From assembly GCA_015680685.1 (NCBI GenBank), contig MNCI01025566.1, positions 89,637 to 114,096 on the forward strand: a DNA stretch of 24,460 nt, given 5' to 3'. The translations under genes and the position numbers were made by a program. Shown piece by piece: positions 1-10,330 of this stretch. Numbering within the stretch: the first letter of the stretch is position 1; every line of letters starts with the position of its first letter. The stretch comes from Gnetum montanum. Lineage: Eukaryota > Streptophyta > Gnetopsida > Gnetales > Gnetaceae. Below the pieces are notes generated by a model that saw nothing but the letters and a program-made list of their open reading frames with translations, did not search any database and was not told where the DNA came from.

Positions 1-230
1 AAAATACCAAAAAAATCATATACCTCGGACTTACTTAACCATACACCGTGACAACAACAAGTAAGTCTGGGAAGACAACGATTAATTAACCCCAAGTGTT
101 CCTTGCGGCGTTTAGTCATTTAGTTTGCGGAGTTCGACCAGATCGCATGTGCTATGCTCGTTTCGTATGGTTGAGTGTAGGGCTACCTCACCACTCATCA
201 AACATCTATCCCTTAGAGGCAATCTAGCAT
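1..230 (+). mobile_element. 3' end of a Ty3/gypsy LTR (cut by window edge)
   Basis: This stretch matches the 3' end of the LTR at about 17010-17225. Shared blocks, seen by eye, include AAAAATCATAT followed by ACTTAACCAT, GACAACGA, CGACC(A/G)GATCGCATGTG, GTATGGTTG, and TACCTCACCACTCATCA. The match ends at 200, but a CA at 229-230 followed by T and a primer-binding-like site suggests the true LTR edge is 230, as at 17225. About 30 bases (201-230) are either extra here or deleted in the other copy. The LTR start lies outside the window. It is taken as + strand because the primer site lies to its right. Confidence 0.75.
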
Positions 231-231
231 T

Positions 232-249
232 GGCACCATGGTTAGGCCT
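232..249 (+). other. Decayed primer-binding site, tRNA-Asp type
   Basis: The bases TGGCACCATGGTTAGGCC lie one T after a CA dinucleotide, the same spacing as at 17225-17227. The plant tRNA-Asp site used by many Athila/Tat elements (from memory) is TGGCGCCGTTGCCGGGGA. Ten of 18 bases match, and most mismatches are C-to-T or G-to-A. It is weaker than the copy at 17227, and the call rests mainly on position next to the LTR end. Confidence 0.5.
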
Positions 250-1670
250 ATTACCAACTAGAAGGAATGGCTAGTCCACTTCTTGTCTTACTTTATTTTG
301 CTCCCATGACTTGCTTGCATTGGCTCTACCACTCCATGCTTAGCACGACCTCTAAGTTTGGGTATAAATGCCTTTAGTCAAACCTCTAAAGGTTACCTCA
401 AGAGACATGTTCATTATTATAATGCACCCTTTTGGGTCTTAATTACAACATGCCCCCAAGTCTTGTTATGATAAAAAATAATATTTGATATGAAGAGGCA
501 CCATTTTTGTTATGCAACAACATCATTTGGGAATGGGGACATTACATTGTCTATGTTGAGAGGTTTTGGATTATGTTTTTTTTAGCATTGTGGATTTTTA
601 TGGTATTTTTATCTTTTAACAGATGTGGTATGTGAGAGAGTTATGTGAGTGGGAGAGGAAGTTATGTGTAAGCTGGAAAAGGTTTTTGGTAGTTTTCTTT
701 TGGCTTTGTGTTAGTTTGGGCAATTAGTATTTTTTTTCTTTCTATGGTTTTCTAGTCAATCTCCATTAAAACTTCCATGGTTCAATTTTTCCACACTTTG
801 ACTATTTGAGAGACGTGTTGTGGGAGATTAGAGCTAGGAAGTACTACTGGATTACGAATTGATTATGTAAATTGCTTAGATCTTTGCAGTTTACTCTTCT
901 CTTGTTTAGTTTTCATTGTTCAAATTCAAAGGTGAGTTATCTTAGCTTCATCTCCATTTATGGTTGTAGATTTGGTGCATACTTATGGAATGGATATTGT
1001 TTATTTTAAATCATATGAATCTTATACTATTTGCAAGTAAAAGGGTCTTGGTTTTGTACATATAGAATGCAGTTTGACAGAATTTTTGGGCATATATTTT
1101 GCTATTTTTTTTGCCCATTTTGGGTTTGGGAATTATAAGAATCATCCCAATAATATCTTTTTATGGGATTGGATTTTGACATTCATACACTTGACAAGTT
1201 ATAATTGATTAATAGATTCATGGCAAATTCTTATGAGGCTATGTTTTTAGCTTCCTAGAGATAGAGATAGTTATGGTTTCCTTTTCCATGATGGTTGATT
1301 TGGGGTTTTGGGAATTTTAGTTGTTTGTATTTTAATACCCTACAAAATCCATTTTTCATTTGTTGATTCTTGTCATATTTTGTGATAGTTCCCATTTGGC
1401 ATATAGGTTTGGCTTGAATTCCTATATCTCTTGTATATAAGTAATTTTTGTTGTTGGTCTATTCTTATTGGGAATTCCATTATGGTTTAGTTGTGATTTC
1501 TCTTGTTTCTTATTGGTCCTTGTTCTTGAGTTGTTAAGATCCTACATATTGTTTCCCTACTCATTCCCTTCATTTTAGAATTTTTTTGGCTACTTTTTGA
1601 TATTTTTCAACTTGAAATAAATGGCCCAGACCTTTGGCAGATGCCTTCCCCAAATGCTAGTCTCCCTAAC
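250..1670. other. No recognisable gene; T-rich, probably old retroelement DNA
   Basis: No open frame of useful length and no protein motif was found on either strand. The + strand is T-rich, with many TTTT runs. If 1-249 is an LTR and primer site, the first part should be the leader of that element, but I see no convincing match to the leader at 17245-17387. Nothing more can be supported. Confidence 0.4.
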
Positions 1671-1901
1671 AAGACATCTCCTCTTAGCCTAAGATGTCTT
1701 ATATTATGCTAAGACATCTCCCCTAAGGCATCTTAACTTGGCATGAGATGTATCCTAGCTGCATGAGATGTTTCACCATCTTTTGAGATGTCTCATTAGA
1801 GACATCTCCCATTCTACCAAGATGTCTCCCAAACTACCAAGATGTCTCCTTCTTACCAGAGATGTCTCAGCCAAGACGTCTCTTGATTTTTAAGACATCT
1901 C
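1671..1901. repeat. Ordered array of 13 decayed GAGACGTCTC-like palindrome boxes
   Basis: Thirteen 10-bp boxes of the form (G/A)AGAYRTCTC, some with one further mismatch, start at 1671, 1691, 1711, 1725, 1745, 1765, 1785, 1799, 1819, 1839, 1859, 1873 and 1892. The steps are 20, 20, 14, 20, 20, 20, 14, 20, 20, 20, 14 and 19, which implies a 74-bp higher-order unit of 20+20+20+14. Box versions AGACATCT and AGATGTCT are each one CpG transition away from the palindrome AGACGTCT, and the box at 1873 still has CG. I infer an ancestral tandem array of methylated palindromes. Spacer sequences between boxes are poorly conserved. Function unknown. Confidence 0.85.
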
Positions 1902-3578
1902 TCCTACAAGCTCAACTCTACCATAACCTTGGATTTTGTGAAATTTAATTCCTTGGTTTGGCCTGTAACATGGATTTTATTGGTCCCTACACTTTCATAC
2001 TCCCTATTGAAGCTTCCATATTATTGAGTTGATATTGATTTTCTTTTATTCTCTTCGTGTTGGATTATCACTTTTACGTGGACAATGGTAGTTTGGTTGA
2101 ACCTTAGCTGATGTTGGGATATTCTCTGGATGTTGAGACATTCATTTGACCCTCATGAGATTATTAGCTATTGGTGATTTTGATCCTTCTCATGTCATTA
2201 TATAATTAACCTTTTGACATCTAGATCATGTTCCTCCCTTATGCACTTTATTAACATCTCAAGATAATGGTGATATCTCTTAGATATTTAGTTTGATTTT
2301 CTTTGATTTTGGACTTTCCATGTGTTGGGGTTTGGATAATAGTGGCATGAGGTTATGTAAACTGGTATCCTTGTAAGGATTTCTTGGTTTGTTGGGTCTC
2401 TAGATGAGATGAGAGCTCTAGTTTTGTTGCCTTCCATCATTATTTTGAATGTTATGTTTGTGTGTGTGTGTTTGGTTGTTGGTTAATGGAGCTAGCATTA
2501 AGTTTGTGTGGCTAGATAGAGATGGGCTTCATAGAGATGGTTTTGTGATTGACCCTTACTAAGATGCATCAATGTGACTTTTGAGGTAGACCCCATCCTA
2601 CACGAAAGGGTGATTCCATTGCTCATTAGTCCTTTTTGGTTTATGCCTCTAGAACATTAGAGGTGATGTCATGGGTAATGCTTCTAGCACCAGTATGGTT
2701 TGGGGAATATTGGAAATGATGTCTTGGGTAACACTTCACATTTAATTTGAGACTAGTAATAAATCCATATGCATAATAACTTGATATTTGGTTTGGTATT
2801 TGGCAAGTACACATGATAACATGATACATATATGACATTGAGTGCAGTGCATACTAGCCTCCTTATTTGTGGTGATAGTTGGAGTAGACAAATCTTGGTT
2901 GTGCATTTATATATTTGTTTGGATGTTTTGGTGATTTGCTTGTGTGCTTGTTGAGTTAACATATTTTGCAAGTCAACCATGCTCCTCCTAATCCCCATGA
3001 AATTTGTCTATTTGGCGATTGGAGATGTTGCCAAGGTTTTTCACTCAATTTTATATTGATACTCCATTTTATTTTAAGGTTAATTGGTTAGGGAAGGGGA
3101 TGGGAGCTCTTGGAGAATTTGTTATGATGACATGAGCTTAATGATATTATGTCTCAATTTAGAGTTTTGGCTTATTATATGTTGGCATTTTTAGCATTGT
3201 ATTAGACATTAATTTTCCTTTCCAATTACAAATTCATGGATCATGTATGGACTAGACTAATGATAGTATTATTCATATATATTATGGGATTTAGTTTTGC
3301 AGTTTATGTTATCCTATTTTTTTTAGCATTTTTTATATTTATATGATTTTACATTTATCTATTTTTATCGCTATTAGTTTTTTCTTCTCTTCTCTTTGTG
3401 GTCATAACTTTATGCTAGGTTCCTTTGTTTCTTTCATTGTGTGGTTCAGTTGTTCATGTCTCCTACCATGACCAATCATTCTATTAGGGGTTTGACCCAA
3501 CATATTAGTTTCCAACCTAAAGTATAGGAATGAGGGTGTTGCATGAGGGTGTTACACAAATCAAAATCTTCAGACGAA
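1902..3578. other. No recognisable gene; T-rich intergenic DNA
   Basis: Short frames are present on the minus strand (for example 2641-2838 and 2753-2998), but they lack recognisable motifs and look like chance. A (TG)n run lies at 2459-2470. A degenerate repeat is seen where GATGTCATGGGTAATGCTTC (about 2665-2684) resembles GATGTCTTGGGTAACACTTC (about 2719-2738). Probably decayed repeat DNA. Confidence 0.4.
2459..2470. repeat. (TG)n microsatellite
   Basis: Six consecutive TG dinucleotides, seen directly. A similar short run occurs at about 23331-23339. Confidence 0.8.
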
Positions 3579-3795
3579 GAAATATACTTCAAAGAATTAG
3601 CATATACTTGAGGCAAACTAGTGACATCAATCTTCAACAAACTATTGATTATGTCAAGAAAGAGATTGAGTTTAATATCTACAATTAGCATTCAGAAATA
3701 TACTTCAAAGAATTAGCATATACTTAAAGGCAAACTAGTGACATCAATCTTCAACAAACTATTGATTATGTCAAAAAAGAGATTGAGATTAATAT
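3579..3795. repeat. Tandem duplication, about 100-bp unit at 116-bp period
   Basis: The block starting GAAATATACTTCAAAGAATT at 3579-3678 recurs at 3695-3795. Differences are few: a one-base length change after CATATACTT, and A/G changes near TCAAGAAAGAG and GAGTTTAAT. Sixteen or so bases lie between the copies. High identity implies a more recent duplication than the surrounding retroelement decay. A minus-strand frame (3476-3691) crosses the first copy, but it has no recognisable domain. Confidence 0.9.
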
Positions 3796-3984
3796 AAAGA
3801 ATTATAGACCATAACAATACCTCAATTGAATTAAGCATTTCATGGCTAAAGATGACACTAAGAGAAAATGAACTCAATCAATTGTCGCCAACCACATAAC
3901 ATACATAGTTGAGTAGTTCAAAGCCTAATCATTTGTGATCATATAAGTATCCTAGTGGATCCTTGTGACAGAACACTTTATTAC

Positions 3985-4058
3985 TAATGAATTGCACATT
4001 GGAAAGCCAGCAAGCAAAGTGGTAATGAATTGCACATTGGAAAGCCAGCAAGCAAAGT
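3985..4058. repeat. Perfect 36-bp tandem duplication
   Basis: The 36 bases beginning TAATGAATTGCACATTGGAA occur at 3985-4020 and again, with no difference seen, at 4023-4058. GG lies between them. It lies about 450 bases upstream of the EXO70 promoter-like elements. No function is evident; it looks like a recent replication-slippage duplication. Confidence 0.93.
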
Positions 4059-4500
4059 TATCACCACTGTGACAAACAATTATGATGACCAATCATGCTG
4101 TAAACACCAACATCAGGACGCAAAGCACACCTCGCTTTAGTGAATGCTCCTCATCATCATACGACACCGAAGCTACTGTACCGTCGGCATCGCTGATTCA
4201 TCCCCGTGTCTGTTTTCATTGCATTGCCTGCATTAATACCTTCAAATTGGATGAGCCTGTGGACCACGCACATTTAGTTCATTGCATGCTATTCCGTTCC
4301 CACATTTACAAGGAGTAATCCTGTGGAGTGTGCCCTGCATGATTACCGATAATGATAACTTATGATGGTACTGTTAAATCCATCCCTTGCAGACCTTTGG
4401 TTTGTTACAACTTACACTACTGCTTGCATATACAAAATATAAAGGTGGTAAGATGTAAGGTATTTTATTCTGTCCTAATCTACCATTTTAGTTTTTCAAG

Positions 4501-4510
4501 GTGACGTAAC
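4501..4510. promoter_or_regulatory. ACGT-core (bZIP-type) element upstream of EXO70
   Basis: GTGACGTAAC contains the TGACGTAA core bound by plant TGA/bZIP factors (family knowledge). It lies 33 bases before a TATA-like sequence. The placement suits a proximal promoter element of the downstream gene, but function is inferred. Confidence 0.4.
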
Positions 4511-4542
4511 TAGGCTTTGCATTTTTGTATCGGAGTATTTCA

Positions 4543-4550
4543 TATATAAA
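4543..4550 (+). promoter_or_regulatory. Putative TATA box of EXO70
   Basis: TATATAAA is the best TATA match ahead of the coding start. It would place transcription start near 4575-4585 and give a leader of about 310 bases. Several ATGs (4562, 4568, 4572, 4611) then precede the coding ATG. A good splice-acceptor-like sequence, TTTTTGGTTGCAG, ends near 4609, so the leader may instead be spliced from an exon farther upstream, for example via GTAAG-type donors near 4447-4455. Both models are inference. Confidence 0.4.
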
Positions 4551-4890
4551 GATGGTTACAGATGAGAATGCATGCCAATTGTCCGTTGTTTCTTCGTTTT
4601 TGGTTGCAGGATGCCATACACAGAATACTTATGGCTGAAACAATTATGTTGGCAACAACATGTTTATCACGGACATAATTTCTGATCTCCGAGGCCGTGA
4701 ATGGCTGCGGCATCTGCAAATGCTCAACGCACAAACTGTGCACAACAGCTACAAAGGATATGGACAATTACACATGGTTCATGGTTAAGGGTTGTTTGTT
4801 AAGGCTGCCGAATAATTAGTGTTACAGTGAATCAAGTAGAGATACACAACGAAAGAATTGAAGAATTGGCATCGAGCTTGCAATGCGTTC

Positions 4891-7566
4891 ATGGCGATTC
4901 CGCAAAGCTCCAATGTCAATCTGAATTGGGACAACGTCAACAATGTGGAAGAGGTGGTGGCGATACACAAGGCTCTGTGCGGGACACTGCAAACGGCGAG
5001 AGAAATTGACAACAAAATCCAGGAATGGGGCAACAAATTAGAAAACAGAAGAGCGCTAACGGAAGCCGTTGCTGATGCAATTGCACTGAACGATTCAAAG
5101 GAAGTGAAGTCGTGCATTCACAGGGCGGTGACGCCGGCGCACCAACTTCTGCAGGCAATGGCCGATACCACACGCATGCTCACAAATCTAAATCTAGCAA
5201 AAGCAAACAACAACAACAGCTTGAGCTTGAGCTTGAAGATGAAATTTGCGTGGGAAATCGCAGAGAAGGTGAAGTTAGTGAAATCCAACAGCTGCCGCGT
5301 GGCAGCATTGCTGCACAACGCCGTGCGTGCATCCAACGCCTGCAGAAGAAGGCTGGGCACCGGCACCTTCTCCTCCAGAAAACTCAACGACTGCGCTCTT
5401 GCCATTCGCAGCAATGCCAATGCCGACGCTGTTTTCAACGCCATGAATGTTCTGCTTGGACATGTCGAAGATGCACTCTATCAAGCACTTATCCATTCAA
5501 TTAATCTGCCTCTTCCTTCCCATTCCCATTCCCATTCCATCACAAATACGGTGGCTTTTCTGAGGGAGCATGGTCGGGCCAGAAAATGTGTGAAGATATA
5601 CTGGGATATCAGGGTTAGGGTTTTGACCATGAAATTTTTGGACACATTGGTCAGGGAAAGCGAAAGAAGCAGTGGTGTTGTACATGCGGCGGAGTGGAAG
5701 CGTGTTGAAGCTGTGGTGAATGAGTGGATCAGAGATCTCAGGCTTCTGGTGTGCGAATTTCTACACAGGGAGAAGACGGCTGCCGACATGCTGTTTCAGG
5801 GCTTTGACAGGGGCATGTGGTTGCAAGCTTTTGCTCATGCACTACTTTCTCGTTTTCATCACCATGATCTTGATTTCATAATTGGCAAACACCTCCTGGT
5901 TTTTGAGTTTGAACAAGCTGTGGCCAGCAGCAGCAGCAGCAGGAGGCAGGAACCCACAAGGCTGTTCAAGTTGCTGGATATGTTTGAGGGCATTCTGGAT
6001 GTGGATGAGCAACTGCACACCAACATTTTCGAGGGTAGGGACTGCTGCAGGGATTTCAGGCTCCACCTGGGCATTGCCCAATTGCAAACATCTCTGGCCT
6101 CCGCCTGTATTAACACCCTTGCTTGCTTTGTTAAAAAGGTAAGTGATTCAACAAGTTTCTTGCTACCATGGCGGTATCTGTTCTGTGTGATTTAAGGTTG
6201 ATTCTAACCTAACAAATCTGCTTCCTCGTTAATACTCTGCTTCTTGCTTTGAATAGAAGTGGCAATTTTATTTTTATTTTCCTTTTTTGGGAAAATATGT
6301 TACTGTAAAGCTTTCTGTGATTGAATCTTCATGTTCATATATTATGTTGCGCTCTTGAAGGAGTGGGTTTTTAGAGGCTGCAGCAGGATTCCAAGCTTCT
6401 TAATTTGAAATGTATGTTATTTTTAAATTATGCTGTTCCCCGTCAGATTTGTGCTTATCAGACTACTCCAGCAGCATCCTGACACATTTATTATCGTCGT
6501 ATCTTATCCTTTGAATATTGCTAGCCTCCCCTCCCCTGCTATACTTGATCTTACCATGTCTGTCTATTTACGCCATCATATCCTTCTCTTTTCTTCCTTT
6601 CTATTCACTGATGTAAAGTCACCCTCATATCCTGCTGTTGCTAGATCCTTCATTTGATTTGGACTAATTTAGCCCATTCTACTTGCTTACTTGGTCTTGC
6701 GGCCGCTGACTTTAATCAAAGGGGATCATTTGCATTTATACATTCTGAGTTGAATTGTGGAGCCTTGAATGAATAATATATCTATTGCTTTGCATTGGCA
6801 TGGCTGTGGGTGGGTGCAGATAGAAGAAGAAACAAGTCTTCCTTCAAATGGAGGTGTATTAAAAATAACGAGCTGCACAGTAGATTATGTCAGATTTTTG
6901 GTGGGTCGGTATGAATCAGCTGTGAAAAAAGTGTTAGTGATGCGTGGGCAAGGGCTTGACTTAAGGAAGGCAGTGGTTGAAATTTTGGAAGCTCTGGAGA
7001 AAAACATAGAAGAGCAACAACGAGCATCAGCAGATAAAGGCCATGGGCACCTGTTCCTGATGAATAATTACTGGTACATGTTGAAGAGGTGTAGGGACAG
7101 CAGCGAATTAGCGTTGGTGTTAGGGGACACATGGCTTAAGGAGCGTGGCAGATGGATTAATCAAAATGCTGCTGCCTACTACAAGCATCAATGGGCACCT
7201 CTTATCCGACACCTTAATAGACATTCACTTGCACCAGGAAGCAACAGCAATAGCAAAGGCCTAGCTAAAAAATTGTTCAAGCAGAGGCTTACATTGTTCA
7301 ATGCCCATTTCGAAAACGTTTACCAACAGCATTCACACTGGACTGTAACAGACAAGGAACTAAGAGATGCCACTTTAGTGAACGTCACTCAACTGCTTGT
7401 TCCTGCCTACACAAATTTTGTCAATACATATGCCGGTCTGCTCCATGGTAGTAAGCATGTCGCTAAATATATAAAATATACCCCGGAAAAGATTGAAGCA
7501 ATTCTGGTGGATTTATTTACCCACGACTCTGAGAGTCTTGCTAACTTCTGCTGTAACCAAATTTAA
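4891..7566 (+). CDS. EXO70: EXO70 exocyst subunit, two exons (4891-6138, 6820-7566)
   Basis: EXO70 is a subunit of the exocyst, which tethers secretory vesicles to the plasma membrane; its C-terminal part binds PI(4,5)P2 and Rho-type GTPases (family knowledge). The joined product is 664 residues, a normal family length. The first in-frame ATG after the upstream stop at 4837 is 4891 (TTCATGGCG, good context). Residues 1-95 look helical and coiled-coil-like. Asn/Ser-Leu repeats (about 106-116) and Ser-His repeats (about 210-216) are linkers. The conserved Exo70 domain runs from about 228 (GRARKC) to the end, with WLQAFAHALL at about 310, LFKLLDMFE at 358, NYVRFL-type DYVRFL early in exon 2, HLFLMNNYWYML at 493 and LGDTWLKER at 517. 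Splicing joins FVKK (416) to IEEET (417), phase 0. The sequence resembles the non-A plant paralogues (the EXO70.2-type group) more than EXO70A. No stop or frameshift is seen. The paralogue assignment is uncertain; the family is very likely right. Confidence 0.93.
5925..5942 (+). repeat. (CAG)6 run inside EXO70 exon 1
   Basis: The trinucleotide run lies in the coding exon and is read as AGC codons, giving a poly-Ser stretch between the FEFEQAVA motif and the LFKLLDMFE helix. It is a variable surface loop in the family, so length changes should be tolerated. Confidence 0.85.
6139..6819 (+). other. EXO70 intron, phase 0, 681 bp
   Basis: The donor is AAAAAG|GTAAGT and the acceptor is GGGTGCAG|ATAGAA. 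Exon 1 is 1248 bases from the ATG, an exact codon multiple, so the intron is phase 0. It is T-rich like plant introns. Open frames at 6430-6657 and before 6820 are intron-internal or intron-exon read-through and are not treated as genes. Confidence 0.9.
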
Positions 7567-8754
7567 ATGCAAGGACATCATCTTGTTACCTTTTTCTTTC
7601 TTGAATCTTGTGCATGAATTTTCTTTGCAACGTTTTGCCATCATTGAATCTTTTTATCCTCTAAACTAAATTGAACTGGCAATTCCACATCACAGGGAAT
7701 TGTGTTATATGCCGCGTCATTAACATTAAAGTCAAATTTTTAGGCACGCACAATTAGAGTTGCATTCTATGTTGGAAAAATTTTGAAAGAGAGAGCCTTC
7801 TTGACTTGGGAGGCCTTGGATAGTTCCACTAGAATAAAGTTCTAAGCGTAGTAACGGGCATGATAAACTTAAATGCCTTGGGGCTGAAGGAGGTTTTAGA
7901 TTTGCATGTTAATACTTAGCAACCTTGGTAGAAACCCCACTTGAAGAAAACTAAAGTGCATTGCAAAATCTTTAGAAACTACATTAAAAATATCATTTGG
8001 AAGAAGGAAATCTATTTTAGGTAAGTTAAAAGAACTTCCCTGATGGAGAGTAGAATCAGACAAATTTGCCATTGCGAAACCTGCACGAAACTGATCACCG
8101 CAGCTTCAGCAAGATCCACAAATTGTCGCGGTGCAAGTCAACACCACCACTGCATTCCCACAACACAAATCTACACGTTTAGTCGTTCACCACAATGCCA
8201 AATTGCACAACAACGACGTAGAACAACATTGTTGGTCATTGCATAGAACCATGAGGCAAGTGCAGTGTTGGCTGCAACAGTAGCAACCATAGAGAAAACC
8301 CTCAACTGTTGATAAAACACTTAGCCATAGAGACATGCCACTCTACCCATGCCACTAGCACAACAGCAGGTGCCACCACCCAAGGATAAGTGGTAGTACA
8401 AACACGAATTAAAATTGCAACATAGAACCAGTAGCCCACTAGGGCCAGGAGCCCTGTGATCGTAGCGTAGCCATCATCGGATGTCAATGGTTACAAAAGC
8501 CCCAACAGGAAAAATTGTTTTTTCAAAAAAGGAAAACCGGACCCCTCATGACTGCAATGCAGCTAACGTCGGAAAACAATGGTCACAAAGCTGCATGCAA
8601 CAGATATTTCCAAGTCAAAGAAAACCAAAAGTGGCTTCCTATAAATCACACATCTAAGATAAAACAAAGGGCTATGTATGTAATTGTAATTTTAGAAAGC
8701 CTTATACTATAGAAAAGGCTTTACATATGATATCTAAAAACTTATATATAGAAA
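7567..8754. other. EXO70 3' region and unassigned intergenic DNA
   Basis: The EXO70 3' untranslated region should begin here. No AATAAA is seen close to the stop; the nearest exact one on the + strand is 7833-7838, which is rather far. From about 8040 the base composition changes to A/C-rich. A frame at 8043-8246 lacks recognisable features. An 8-bp inverted repeat, AAAGCCTT/AAGGCTTT (8696-8703 and 8715-8722), lies shortly before the retroelement begins. I see no match to the first part of copy B gag, so copy A is truncated at or near 8755. Confidence 0.45.
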
Positions 8755-9425
8755 AAATTCCACCAACGACAACAAGCTTATTATCCAAGTGGAGCTCCAC
8801 CACAATTGTATGAGTAGTACCAGTAGTAGCAACACCCATAGTCATAGGGGATGCCATCACCAAGGTAGTAGTACCCTTACAACCAACCAGATTCATACAG
8901 GTACCATGTTCAGCAACCAATGTCTTTACATAACTCCTTTAGTCACACTTCTTTTTAGCACTACTACTACCCTCCAGAGTATCGTAGAACTCATTCTCCA
9001 TCTACTAGAGGGGAGATCCCATATCCATATCACCTTTCTCATCCTTTAACATATGCTCCTCCATCCTCAATCCAATTACCTCCTACTCCATCTATTCCAT
9101 CACAACTGCTACAACATAATGCTACAAAGGTTGTTAACTTACAGACAACTTCCCGACCAAGTGGTTCAAAAAAAAAAAAAAAAGATTTTCAAAATGATCA
9201 ATTTTCTAATCCAATAGTCCTCTAAATTTCTTACAAACTAATGTAGTTGGTTGCCCTATCTCTCCATCATCCTCTGCATCAAATCCTTTCAATAGCCCTT
9301 CAAATCAAATGCTTTGTAGGATCCACACTATCATGTTAACCTGTGCTATATATGATTGGATCAAGCCTAGTAACCTTCCTAGGAAAAGATCTAATCCTAT
9401 AATTCCTCTTATCTACTTGTAGATC
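8755..9425 (+). pseudogene. Copy A gag tail (Tyr/Pro/Gln-rich) remnant
   Basis: The start aligns with copy B from AATTCCACCA (19293). Reading fragments include YYPSGAPPQLYE, MPSPR and YYPPEYRR, matching YYLSGALLRSYKYY, MPPPR and YYPPEYFR in copy B. This is the low-complexity region between the zinc knuckle and protease. It contains several stops and an A16 run (about 9168-9183), probably slippage. No capsid or zinc-knuckle sequence is present. Confidence 0.75.
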
Positions 9426-9850
9426 ACCAGACATGAGCTATGAAAGGGTCTTCTTGATTCAAGTTCCAGTGTTAATCTAATTTCCCATGACATATACAAA
9501 GCATGGAACTTGCTACCTCTCAAAAGAACAATATCCATTTAGAATTGGCAGACCAGTCAATCATTATTTCTTTGGGACTTGTACATTATGACCACTATTT
9601 GTGGGTGGTCCTATCTAGCTGATTTTCTAGTGATCGAGGTTGACAATTGCAATGGAGACTTCCTAATTATTATGGAAAGAACATGGTTGACCACTCGACA
9701 TTAGAGATCTCTCCTTGAAAATTTCCAAGGAGAATGAATTTGGAAAGATTAAGAAGAAGAGAATTCCATGCATCACATATAGTGATAATAAGTACAACTA
9801 TGTGCAAAAACTCTAGTCTGTTAAGAGAACATCCATCAAGCATGTAAACA
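9426..9850 (+). pseudogene. Copy A aspartic protease remnant
   Basis: The frame reads LLDSSSSVNLISHDIYKAWN, aligned with LLDSGLGVNLISHDMYKTWN in copy B. The catalytic Asp (9456-9458) remains, but the invariant Gly of the DSG/DTG triad is Ser (AGT at 9462-9464). That is a G-to-A change and is expected to destroy activity. Frame changes follow. The later part (RTWLTTRH, LENFQG) matches GRAWFTMVD and LEISKE of copy B. Confidence 0.8.
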
Positions 9851-9858
9851 ATGTTCAA

Positions 9859-10330
9859 ATGGGTTTGCAATTCAAAGGTACCTATATGCAGCAACCACAA
9901 AATAGGAAGGCAACTAGTGTGCTAACAACTAGTCTTGAAAGCAACACACTTTGCATGGAACCTGTTAAGAGCTTAAAAGGTGCCTATGTTGAAGGCATGG
10001 ATAAACTAGAGCAAGTTCATCACCAACTCTTTGATAATGCAAATGATGATACCTATTGGGAAGAGTTGAAAATTCTTAGAAATTTTAAGCAAGAGCCCTT
10101 AGAGTTAAAACCTCTACCTAATGGCATGGAGTATGTATTTCTAAAAAATGACAAGCTAGTAATAATCAATGCTAATCTTGCACCTAAACAGAAATAGATG
10201 CTATTAAGGATGGTCAAAAAATGGCTAACAACTTTTGCTTGGTCATATCCTGAACTCATAAGGATTGATCCTAGGATATGCTATCATCATATCTACATTA
10301 ATCTAGCCATGAAGCCAAAGAGGTAACGAC
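9859..10330 (+). pseudogene. Copy A protease-RT linker with a surviving 112-codon open stretch
   Basis: An open stretch at 9859-10197 contains PLPNGMEYVFLKNDKLVII, the segment that precedes RT in Athila/Tat-like pol (family knowledge). It continues after a stop as AWSYPELIRIDPRICYHHIY. Copy B has the counterpart PLSVNLEYAFL and AWSYPKLIRIDPRVCQH. It is a fragment of pol, not an independent gene. Confidence 0.75.

Noticed and set aside
1671-1901. CRISPR-like or tRNA-like reading of the 74-bp unit
   Set aside because: Boxes are 10 bp with 4-10 bp degenerate spacers, the DNA is plant nuclear, and no cloverleaf or cas-like context exists; unit length near 74 is coincidental.
2641-2998. Two overlapping short open frames on the minus strand
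   Set aside because: Short, Cys/Tyr/Ile-rich, no recognisable motif, in T-rich repeat-like DNA; best explained as chance.
3476-3691. 71-codon minus-strand frame over the tandem duplication
   Set aside because: It covers one repeat unit and part of the next, and has no domain; low complexity of the region explains it.
4082-4318. 78-codon + strand frame upstream of EXO70, with CFHCIAC
   Set aside because: The Cys/His pattern is incomplete for a zinc finger, there is no promoter or splice context, and no family is recognised.
4785-6142. Many frames overlapping EXO70 exon 1 on both strands
   Set aside because: They are shadows of the EXO70 frame, which alone has conserved family motifs and correct splice sites.
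6430-6657. 75-codon frame within the EXO70 intron
   Set aside because: Lies wholly within the intron defined by clean GT-AG sites and has no recognisable protein features.
8043-8246. 67-codon + strand frame with Cys/His residues
   Set aside because: No recognisable motif and no match by eye to copy B gag upstream of the homologous part.
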